Shown here one piece after another: positions 1 through 5,017 of a DNA stretch of 5,022 bases; position 1 is the stretch's first letter; every line of letters begins with the position of its first letter. The stretch lies in NCBI GenBank assembly GCA_023433465.1, contig JAEZCR010000136.1, positions 1 to 5,022 of the forward strand. Direction: 5' to 3'. The translations under genes and the position numbers were made by a program. Source of the stretch: Pseudomonadota bacterium. Lineage in GTDB: Bacteria > Pseudomonadota > Gammaproteobacteria > Steroidobacterales > Steroidobacteraceae. The notes beneath the pieces were generated by a model. That model made no database searches. It was not told the DNA's origin and saw only the letters and a program-made list of their open reading frames with translations.

Positions 1-739
1 CGACCATCTTGTAGTAGAGCGAGCTGGCCGCGCCCCAGCGGATCGGCGTCGCGACCAGCAGGATGTCGGCCCAGTGCACGGCGAGCTCGTACACCTGATC
101 GAGCTGGTCGGTCTTGTCCATCGACGTGATCGAACACGGCCAGGTGCAGGCCTTCGCGGCTTTCGAGTAGTAACCCTCGCAGTGGCGGAAGCGCAGATCG
201 TCGAGCCGGATCATCTTCGTCTCCGCGCCCAGCGCGGTGCGCGCGTGGTCGAGCGCGACGCCGAGCAAGTGCTCGGAGGTCGAGAAGCGCGGGTTCTTGC
301 GATCCATCACGGTGGCCGAGATGCCGCCGACCCGCAATCCACCGGGCGCGCGTTCGGTCGAGCGCTCCAATGGATGGGGCTCGTGCGCGAGGTGGCCGCG
401 TTTGCTGGTCGGCTTCGCGGTGACTAACAACCGCCCGCCTTCCTCCTTCACGCCGTAGCCGGGAACCTTGTCCGCCTCGTATCCCGGCTCGCCCTCGCCC
501 GTGCAGCGATGGAACTTGTACTGGTGCCAGGGACAGACGACGTATTCGCCGTCGAGTCGGCCCTTGCCGAGTGGGCCACCTACGTGATTGCAGAGGTTCG
601 ATATGACGCCGAACTTCCCGTCCTTGTACGACACCGCGACGAGCCGGTCGCCTAACCTGGCCTGCGCCAGCGGTTTGCCGCGAAATTCATCGGCCGAGCC
701 GACGTCGATCCATTCACCGGGTTCGTTCATGCAGTCCAT
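1..739 (-). CDS. Rieske [2Fe-2S] domain fused to flavodoxin-like NAD(P)H-dependent oxidoreductase (3' end beyond window)
   Basis: The first 246 residues of a minus-strand protein were translated by hand; the reading frame runs open off the left edge. Residues about 8-108 form a Rieske domain. The cluster ligands are visible as C50-N-H52 and C69-P-W-H72, inside CNHVGGPLG and CPWHQYKF. Residues about 135-246 match a flavodoxin-fold NADPH-dependent FMN reductase: GGISATVMD begins the first strand, an S/T-rich NPRFSTSEHLL segment fits the FMN phosphate loop, and HWADILLVATPIRWGAASSLYYKM is the typical second-half motif. Between these lie C187, C198 and C202, at the position where iron-sulfur flavoproteins carry extra cysteines. 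The protein should be soluble: no signal peptide or membrane segment is seen. Electrons probably pass between NAD(P)H, flavin and the Rieske cluster, but the physiological substrate is unknown. The start at 739 is chosen over the in-frame ATG at 730 because AGGAG lies 5 bases upstream. The gene is divergent from the MFS transporter, 36 bases away. The family is confident; the role is not. Confidence 0.88.
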   Translation of the reverse strand, partial: MDCMNEPGEWIDVGSADEFRGKPLAQARLGDRLVAVSYKDGKFGVISNLCNHVGGPLGKGRLDGEYVVCPWHQYKFHRCTGEGEPGYEADKVPGYGVKEEGGRLLVTAKPTSKRGHLAHEPHPLERSTERAPGGLRVGGISATVMDRKNPRFSTSEHLLGVALDHARTALGAETKMIRLDDLRFRHCEGYYSKAAKACTWPCSITSMDKTDQLDQVYELAVHWADILLVATPIRWGAASSLYYKMV

Positions 740-766
740 GATAACTCCTGGCGCGTGCCCTACACT
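738..766 (+). promoter_or_regulatory. Candidate sigma70-type promoter for the MFS gene, placed for a leaderless mRNA
   Basis: ATGATA at 738-743 (4 of 6 matches to TTGACA) is followed by exactly 17 bases and TACACT at 761-766 (4 of 6 matches to TATAAT). Initiation about 7 bases downstream would fall at roughly 773-776, directly at the ATG at 776, which has no Shine-Dalgarno sequence. The -35 element overlaps the start codon of the divergent Rieske gene. This is a consensus match by eye only. Confidence 0.35.
745..749 (-). promoter_or_regulatory. Shine-Dalgarno site of the Rieske-flavoprotein gene
   Basis: The minus strand reads AGGAG, then TTATC, then ATG at 739. The 5-base spacing is good for 739 and poor (14 bases) for the second ATG at 730, so this site decides the start. 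No clear promoter is visible for this gene; with only 36 bases to the divergent transporter start, its -35 region must lie inside the transporter's 5' coding sequence. Confidence 0.7.
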
Positions 767-775
767 CTCGCCCAC

Positions 776-2053
776 ATGACCGATCTCGAACGAACCACCA
801 TGGCGCGCGTCACCTGGCGCCTGCTGCCCTTCCTGCTCCTGCTCTACATCATCTCGTGGCTCGACCGCGTCAACGTCGGCTTCGCGAAGCTGCAGATGAA
901 CGCCGACCTCGGGCTGAGCGACACGGCATATGGACTCGGCGCCGGCATCTTCTTCATCGGCTACGGGTTGTGCGAGATTCCGAGCAACCTGCTGCTCGTG
1001 CGGTACGGAGCGCGTATCTGGATCGCGCGCATCATGATCACCTGGGGGCTCATCTCGGCGGGAATGATGTTCGTGCAGGGACCATGGAGCTTCTACGTGT
1101 TGCGATTCCTGCTCGGGGTCGCGGAGGCCGGGTTCCTGCCGGGCATCATCTACTACCTGAGCCATTGGTTTCCGCGCATGTATCGCGCGAAGGCCGTCTC
1201 GTGGTTCATGATCGGCATTCCGCTGTCCATCGTGTTCGGCGGACCGCTGTCGGGATGGTTGTTAGGCTTCGACGGGCATCTCGGGCTGCATGGCTGGCAA
1301 TGGATGTTTCTGCTCGAAGGACTGCCCGCGGTCGTGCTCGGATTCGTCGTGCTCGGCTTTCTCACCGAACGGCCGGCCGATGCGAAGTGGCTCGCGCCCG
1401 AGCAGCGCGAGTGGCTCGCGCAACGCATCGCGAACGAGCACAGCGAGGCGCACGTCCGCCATGGCGTCGGACTGCGCGAGGCGCTGCTCCATCCCACCGT
1501 GTGGCTGCTGGCCCTGATCATGTTCTGCTGCCAGACGGGTAGTTATGGCCTCACGTTGTGGGTGCCGACGATCGTGAAGGGCCTGTCCGGATTCACCGAC
1601 CTGCAGGTGGGATTCTTCTCGGCGATTCCTTACATCGCCGCCGCGATCGGCATGGTGCTGATCGGCCGCAGCTCGGACCTGAGCGGAGAGCGGTTCCTGC
1701 ACATCGCGATTCCCTCGGTCATCGGCGCGGCCGGATTCGTGGCCACCGGGCTCATCACCGCGCCCGCGGCGGCGATGATCGCGCTGTCCATCGCGGCCGT
1801 GGGTGACTACGGCACGCGCGGACCTTTCTGGGCGTTGCCGGGAAAATTCCTGGTCGGCAGCGCCGCGGCCGGCGCGATCGCGTTGATCAACTCGATGGGC
1901 GCGTTCGGCGGATTCGTCGGTCCGTACGCGGTGGGCTACCTGAAGGACGCGACCGGCAGCTTCACCAGTCCATTGTTCCTGCTCGCCGGAATCCTGCTGG
2001 CGGGCGCGATACTGACCCTGCTGCTCCGCAAGGCCCGCGTGCTCGCGGATTAA
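776..2053 (+). CDS. MFS transporter, anion:cation symporter (ACS) family
   Basis: A 425-residue integral inner-membrane protein of normal length for the family, with the 12-helix MFS pattern. TM1 (about residues 14-36) carries the hallmark WLDRVNVGFA. TM2 and the following loop show FIGYGLCEIPSN then RYGARIWIARIMITWG. TM4 has FLLGVAEAGFLPG, and a long central cytoplasmic loop spans about 200-240. TM10-11 include GPFWALPGKFLVGSAAAGAIALINSMG, then GGFVGPYAVGYLKDATGS. These are diagnostic of ACS symporters, which take up phthalate, tartrate, galactonate or other small organic anions with a cation. The second motif-A-like loop reads SDLSGERFLH, lacking the basic residues common at SDRTGERRWH in relatives. 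ATG 776 (MTDLERTTM) is preferred to an in-frame GTG at 755 because relatives begin the same way and GTG would lie upstream of the candidate -10. No Shine-Dalgarno is visible. The substrate is unknown; the divergent redox gene suggests an aromatic or organic acid, which is inference. Confidence 0.92.
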   Translation: MTDLERTTMARVTWRLLPFLLLLYIISWLDRVNVGFAKLQMNADLGLSDTAYGLGAGIFFIGYGLCEIPSNLLLVRYGARIWIARIMITWGLISAGMMFVQGPWSFYVLRFLLGVAEAGFLPGIIYYLSHWFPRMYRAKAVSWFMIGIPLSIVFGGPLSGWLLGFDGHLGLHGWQWMFLLEGLPAVVLGFVVLGFLTERPADAKWLAPEQREWLAQRIANEHSEAHVRHGVGLREALLHPTVWLLALIMFCCQTGSYGLTLWVPTIVKGLSGFTDLQVGFFSAIPYIAAAIGMVLIGRSSDLSGERFLHIAIPSVIGAAGFVATGLITAPAAAMIALSIAAVGDYGTRGPFWALPGKFLVGSAAAGAIALINSMGAFGGFVGPYAVGYLKDATGSFTSPLFLLAGILLAGAILTLLLRKARVLAD

Positions 2054-2068
2054 ATGGGGACCATTAAA
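2035..2068. terminator. Weak hairpins around the convergent gene ends, possible bidirectional terminator
   Basis: Two small inverted repeats sit where the transporter and the DUF1624 gene meet. First is CCGCG at 2035-2039 with CGCGG at 2044-2048 (loop TGCT), followed by ATTAAAT. Second is TTAAATGG at 2050-2057 with CCATTAAA at 2061-2068, pairing 7 of 8 positions around a 3-base loop and containing both stop codons (TAA at 2051-2053 on plus, TAA at 2066-2064 on minus). Neither has a clean T-run, so termination here is a guess. This AT-rich patch stands out from its GC-rich surroundings. Confidence 0.3.
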
Positions 2069-3254
2069 CGTAGCTCAGGTACCAGGCGCGGCTGCGGGCT
2101 TTCACGGCGGCCATGTACTTCACCCAGGGGTACATCACCGCCACCACGGCTATCCACACCAGGTAGACGCCGGCGAGAGACAGGCCGTAACCGGCCGGAT
2201 AGGCGCCCGGCACATCCATGATCGCCGATGCGGGGAAGCCCTGGATCACGCCCAACAGGACGGCTCCGGTGTGGATCACGAACCAGTGCACGACATAGAA
2301 CGCGAACGGCACGCGCCCGAACATCACCAGCGAATCCTTGAGCCATCCACGCCACCGTTCCGCGTATGCGCAGAAGATGGCGGCGGGGCCTAGCGTCATC
2401 AGCGTGAACATCAGGCTCGGCGGATACTTCGTCGTATTCAGAAAATCGAACGTGGTCCGCAACGCGCCACCCGGCTGTGACTCCCAGCCGTTGGGGTCGC
2501 CGTACACATCGAGCGCGCGCAATGCGACAAATGCCGCGCACAGCGCCAGGCCACCGAGAACGAGAGCCCGATCGCGCTGCGCCGCCGGCTTCTCGAAGAT
2601 CGCGGCCGCGGCGAAACCGATCAGCATGATCCCGATCCAGGGCACGACCGGGTACGCGTTGATCAGGAAGAACGGCCCGACTGCCTTCGCGAACTGCGAA
2701 AACAGGCCTATCCACACCGGCGGACCGGCATCGCCGAAATCCCGAGCCGTGGGCCAGACGCCGTCGAGTGCGTTGTGGCCGAGGACGATGATCGCGCCGA
2801 GCACGAGGCAGAACGTGCGCCCCAGGAACTGGCAGGCCGCGAGCACGATCATGCTCACGCCGATGGCCCAGATGACCTGCAGCATCACGAAGGTCTTGCC
2901 GCCGAACTGCGCACTGCCCGCCGGCGCGAAGCTGATGAAGGTCGCGATCACGAACCATTCGATCAGGATCAGCCAAACACCCCGCGTGAACAGGAACCAC
3001 GCGAGCTCGCGCGGGGCCTTGCGGGCGACCATCAGCCCCGCGCTCGTGCCCGCCAGGAAGACGAAGACCGGCGCACAGAAGTGCGTGATCCAGCGGGTGA
3101 AGTACAGCGCCGGCGCGACGTCGGGATCCGCCATCGGGTCCACGACGGCGCCCGTCATGAAGAAGTCGCGCACGTGATCGAGCGCCATGATGACGATCAC
3201 GAGACCGCGCAGCATGTCGATCGACGTGAGACGGTAGGCGCGCTGGTCGTTCAT
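2064..3254 (-). CDS. DUF1624 / heparan-alpha-glucosaminide N-acetyltransferase-like membrane protein
   Basis: A 396-residue polytopic membrane protein with about ten hydrophobic segments and no separate soluble domain. The N-terminal signature R7-L-T-S-I-D-M-L-R-G then VIVIMALDHVRDFF (about 15-32) is characteristic of the family. H27 in LDHVRD aligns with the conserved histidine implicated in transmembrane acetyl transfer in the human lysosomal enzyme HGSNAT. Further family hallmarks are FCAPVFVFLAGTSAGL (59-74), a YPVVPWIGIMLIGF segment (201-214), NTTKYPPSLMFTLMTLGP (273-290) and FGRVPFAFYVVHWFVIH (312-328). By analogy it may move an acetyl group from cytoplasmic acetyl-CoA to a periplasmic sugar, but no bacterial substrate can be assigned. 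The start at 3254 is chosen because the signature begins right after it and GAGGG lies 8 bases upstream. In-frame GTGs at 3263 and 3269 are possible alternatives, and a longer reading upstream would run across the divergent gene. It converges on the transporter with a 10-base gap. Confidence 0.88.
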   Translation of the reverse strand: MNDQRAYRLTSIDMLRGLVIVIMALDHVRDFFMTGAVVDPMADPDVAPALYFTRWITHFCAPVFVFLAGTSAGLMVARKAPRELAWFLFTRGVWLILIEWFVIATFISFAPAGSAQFGGKTFVMLQVIWAIGVSMIVLAACQFLGRTFCLVLGAIIVLGHNALDGVWPTARDFGDAGPPVWIGLFSQFAKAVGPFFLINAYPVVPWIGIMLIGFAAAAIFEKPAAQRDRALVLGGLALCAAFVALRALDVYGDPNGWESQPGGALRTTFDFLNTTKYPPSLMFTLMTLGPAAIFCAYAERWRGWLKDSLVMFGRVPFAFYVVHWFVIHTGAVLLGVIQGFPASAIMDVPGAYPAGYGLSLAGVYLVWIAVVAVMYPWVKYMAAVKARSRAWYLSYV

Positions 3255-3262
3255 CGGATGCA

Positions 3263-3267
3263 CCCTC
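3263..3267 (-). promoter_or_regulatory. Shine-Dalgarno site of the DUF1624 gene
   Basis: The minus strand reads GAGGG, then 8 bases, then ATG at 3254. This supports that start rather than the in-frame GTG codons at 3263 and 3269. Confidence 0.5.
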
Positions 3268-3282
3268 ACTCCCGGGGCACGG

Positions 3283-3311
3283 ATATTGAAACTTCCGCGC
3301 ATCTCGGGCAA
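3283..3311 (-). promoter_or_regulatory. Candidate promoter of the DUF1624 gene
   Basis: On the minus strand TTGCCC (3311-3306, 4 of 6 to the -35 consensus), a 17-base spacer and CAATAT (3288-3283, 3 of 6 to the -10 consensus, keeping A2, A5 and T6). Initiation near 3276 would leave a leader of about 22 bases containing the Shine-Dalgarno site. It lies in the only AT-richer part of the 66-base divergent region. Confidence 0.35.
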
Positions 3312-3314
3312 ATC
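3286..3314 (+). promoter_or_regulatory. Weak candidate promoter of the ArsC-like gene
   Basis: TTGAAA at 3286-3291 matches the -35 consensus at 5 of 6 positions. At 17 bases spacing the -10 would be CAAATC (3309-3314), which is poor. If real, transcription would begin at or near the ATG at 3321, giving a leaderless message; no good Shine-Dalgarno is seen before that ATG. The -35 shares bases with the -10 of the opposite promoter. Confidence 0.2.
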
Positions 3315-3320
3315 TTCCGC

Positions 3321-3665
3321 ATGAAAGCGACTGTTTACGGCATCCGGAACTGCGACACGATGAAGAAGGCGCGCGCCTGGCTCGACCAGCACGGCGTCGA
3401 GTACGTCTTCCATGACTACAAGGTCGAGGGGATCGACGCGACCAGGCTCAGGGGGTGGATAGACTCGGTGGGCTGGGAAACCCTGCTCAATCGCGCGGGC
3501 ACCATCTTCCGCAAGCTGCCCGACGCGAAGAAGGAGGGTATCGACGAGCGCCGCGCAATCGCGCTGATGCTCGAACAGCCCTCGATGATCAAGCGGCCGG
3601 TCCTCGAACGCGGCCGCAAGCTGCTGGTGGGATTCAGCCCGGAGAAGTATTCGGCGCTGAAGTGA
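3321..3665 (+). CDS. ArsC/Spx-family reductase (YffB-like)
   Basis: A 114-residue cytoplasmic thioredoxin-fold protein covering the full family length. It opens with the beta strand MKATVYGIRNCDTMKKAR, where C11 (NCDT) is the single active-site cysteine; there is no other cysteine, so no CXXC pair. Other family marks are WLDQHGVEYVFHDYK (21-35), GWETLLNRAGTIFRKLP (51-67), and IKRPVLERGRKLLVGF (90-105), in which KRPVL contains the usual cis-proline region. Proteins of this type (E. coli YffB is the named example) resemble arsenate reductase and Spx but have no proven arsenate role; glutathione-linked thiol chemistry has been suggested for YffB. The ATG at 3321 is fixed by the family N-terminus; upstream in-frame sequence is not protein-like and crosses the divergent gene. 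Its 3' end overlaps the convergent acyltransferase gene by 32 bases. Family assignment is firm; function is not known. Confidence 0.92.
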   Translation: MKATVYGIRNCDTMKKARAWLDQHGVEYVFHDYKVEGIDATRLRGWIDSVGWETLLNRAGTIFRKLPDAKKEGIDERRAIALMLEQPSMIKRPVLERGRKLLVGFSPEKYSALK

Positions 3666-4863
3666 GCATCGGCCCGCGCGGGTATTTCCGGCCGTTCAGG
3701 AATCTCCCGACGAAGGTCGATCGCACGCCGTAGTGATACAGCGGCAGAACGATCAGCATCGTCAGGATCACGATGATCGGAAACTTCATGCTCCAGTGCA
3801 GCGGCCAGCGCAGCATCCACGCCTGCAACGCGTATACGATCGGCAGGTGCACGATGTAGATGAAGAACGAGGCATCGGCCAGGTAGCGCCAGCGCGGGCT
3901 CTCCGCGTGCAGGAATCTCACCGCCGCGCCGATCAGGCCGAATATCCAGAACCAGCCGGCGAGCACGTACGCCGCGGAATACACGGCGCGCTTCACGGCC
4001 GGCAGGTCGTGCGCGAGCAGCTGGGGATGCGCGCCGATGAGCCACAGCGCCAGCCCCGACAACACGACCGCGGCGGCGATGTTCAACAACCAGTCGCGTT
4101 TCAATGAATCGAGCAGCGACATTTGGCGGTGCAGGAACCAGCCAAACGCGAACGCGCTGCCATAGGCCAGTACGGACGGAAAGTTCGGCACGAGCCCCAT
4201 GAGCGGCGTCGGAATCCCGGGCCACATGCTCCACCACGGCGTGTAGTACAGGACGATCGCGGTGGGCGCGGCGAGCGCCACCACGGCAAGCCGGTTCGAC
4301 ACGAGTGCGCGCAGCGCGCGGTCGCCCAGGCTCGCGAGCGCGCCGCGCCGGTCCACCGCGGCGACCAGGCCACGCGCGCTCATCCACAGCGCGTACAGGA
4401 CCAGCAGTAGATAGAGAAACCACAGGTGTCCCCAGGGCGGGGGCTGTGGATTCGGAATCGGCAGCGCCATTCTGGGCGGACCGCTGATGCCGAGCTGCTG
4501 CTGTCCCCAGATGAACGGCAGGATGAGCAGCGGCATCACGACGATCATCGCGACCACGAGCGGCAACGCGATGCGGCGCAGCCGGTTCCTGACCAGCCCC
4601 CACCATCCCAGGCGAACGAGCAGCGCATGCGCGAAGAAGCCGGCGATCGCGAAGAACACGCTCATCCGGAAGATGTGCAGCACGAAGAACGTCCCCGACA
4701 AGGTGAGGCTCGTCGACGGGTCCGAAATCGGCCAGTTGAGTTCGCGAAACCCCGGCCAGAACGATTGCGTGGCATGCACCAGGATGCCGAGCAGCAATGC
4801 CGATGCGCGCACCGCGTCGAGGGAGTGGAATCGTCCGGACACGCCGTGTTGAGGTGAGTTCAT
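3634..4863 (-). CDS. Acyltransferase-3 family integral membrane acyltransferase (OpgC/MdoC-like)
   Basis: A 409-residue membrane protein with roughly ten hydrophobic segments, the usual size for the acyltransferase-3 family. The N-terminal signature is R11-F-H-S-L-D-A-V-R19 followed by LLLGILVHATQSF, where H30 is the conserved family histidine. HIFRMSVFFAIAGFFAH (63-79), a basic RNRLRRIALPL stretch (92-102), GHLWFLYLLLVLYALW (145-160) and ADASFFIYIVHLPIVY (329-344) follow in the normal order. Such proteins transfer acyl groups (acetyl, succinyl) across the inner membrane to surface or periplasmic glycans; the pattern looks nearest to the glucan-modifying OpgC/MdoC branch, though no glucan synthesis gene is visible here. 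The start at 4863 places the signature at residue 11 as expected; only a weak AGG lies 8 bases upstream. The last 11 codons overlap the end of the ArsC-like gene on the other strand. Two operator-like boxes precede the gene, suggesting inducible expression. Confidence 0.9.
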   Translation of the reverse strand: MNSPQHGVSGRFHSLDAVRASALLLGILVHATQSFWPGFRELNWPISDPSTSLTLSGTFFVLHIFRMSVFFAIAGFFAHALLVRLGWWGLVRNRLRRIALPLVVAMIVVMPLLILPFIWGQQQLGISGPPRMALPIPNPQPPPWGHLWFLYLLLVLYALWMSARGLVAAVDRRGALASLGDRALRALVSNRLAVVALAAPTAIVLYYTPWWSMWPGIPTPLMGLVPNFPSVLAYGSAFAFGWFLHRQMSLLDSLKRDWLLNIAAAVVLSGLALWLIGAHPQLLAHDLPAVKRAVYSAAYVLAGWFWIFGLIGAAVRFLHAESPRWRYLADASFFIYIVHLPIVYALQAWMLRWPLHWSMKFPIIVILTMLIVLPLYHYGVRSTFVGRFLNGRKYPRGPMLTSAPNTSPG

Positions 4864-4869
4864 AGGCCT

Positions 4870-4906
4870 AGCCTACAAGTGTGGTCTTATTACTTACAAG
4901 TGTCAT
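4870..4906 (-). promoter_or_regulatory. Candidate promoter region of the acyltransferase gene
   Basis: Two overlapping sigma70-like readings exist on the minus strand. One is ATGACA (4906-4901, 5 of 6) with a 17-base spacer and CACACT (4883-4878, 3 of 6), which would start about 8 bases before the ATG. The other is TTGTAA (4899-4894, 4 of 6) with an 18-base spacer and TAGGCT (4875-4870, 3 of 6), which would start at or next to the ATG. In both, the -35 overlaps the distal repeat box and the -10 overlaps the proximal one. I cannot choose between them. Confidence 0.4.
4874..4903. promoter_or_regulatory. Twin operator-like boxes TACAAGTGT, 21 bases apart
   Basis: TACAAGTGT occurs at 4874-4882 and again, identically, at 4895-4903, a 21-base period (two helical turns, same DNA face). 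Each box is an imperfect dyad: TTACA-AG-TGTCA and CTACA-AG-TGTGG, each one base short of a perfect 12-base inverted repeat. The TACA-NN-TGTA pattern is the known recognition core of BlaI, MecI and CopY repressors. Both boxes lie on the probable core promoter of the acyltransferase gene, 11 to 40 bases from its start, which fits repression. No regulator gene is inside the window. The link to that regulator family is inference from the core pattern. Confidence 0.55.
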
Positions 4907-4911
4907 AGATC

Positions 4912-4923
4912 GGGGCGTGCCCC
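4912..4923. repeat. Short palindrome GGGGC-GT-GCCCC
   Basis: A perfect 5-base inverted repeat with a 2-base centre, extended by one more pair (C4911 with G4924). It lies just upstream of the twin boxes. In GC-rich DNA such a short palindrome can arise by chance; no role is assigned. Confidence 0.2.
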
Positions 4924-4988
4924 GGACGAAGCCGCGCGGCCGCGAACCCCGTTGTCGCCGAAATGTTTCGTGACCCGATGAACTAAGC

Positions 4989-5017
4989 GGGCGCCGCCCC
5001 GGCCCGGCGCGGCGCCC
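4989..5017. repeat. G/C-only inverted repeat at the right edge
   Basis: GGGCGCCGC at 4989-4997 is the exact reverse complement of GCGGCGCCC at 5009-5017, with an 11-base all-G/C centre. The stem would be very stable. No T-run follows within the window on plus, and on minus the bases after it are GCTTAGTT, so a classical intrinsic terminator is not shown. It could mark the end of a gene lying to the right. Confidence 0.4.

Noticed and set aside
74..458. Plus-strand open frames opposite the Rieske-flavoprotein gene
   Set aside because: They have no recognisable domains and lie antisense to a clear two-domain protein.
755..775. In-frame GTG at 755 as the start of the MFS transporter
   Set aside because: It lacks a Shine-Dalgarno, lies upstream of the candidate -10 and adds residues (MPYTLAH) unlike family N-termini, whereas ATG 776 begins like relatives.
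2775..3320. Long plus-strand open frame leading into the ArsC-like gene
   Set aside because: It is the antisense of the DUF1624 gene; its product is a low-complexity D/E/R/H-rich sequence typical of shadow frames, and the real protein begins at the ATG at 3321.
3255..3413. N-terminal extension of the DUF1624 protein to 3413
   Set aside because: The extra residues do not resemble the family and are antisense to the start of the ArsC-like gene; the family signature and Shine-Dalgarno both fit 3254.
3321..3665. Calling the small reductase an arsenate reductase of an ars operon
   Set aside because: Only the fold and NCDT cysteine are shared; there is no arsR, arsB or acr3 gene nearby, and the sequence fits the YffB-like subgroup with no proven arsenate activity.
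4320..4380. Dense GCGC/CGCG repeats as a structured element
   Set aside because: They lie inside the acyltransferase coding frame and are explained by Arg/Ala codons in a GC-rich genome.
4963..4986. Plus-strand mini-ORF encoding 7 residues (MFRDPMN)
   Set aside because: No ribosome binding site and too short to distinguish from chance.
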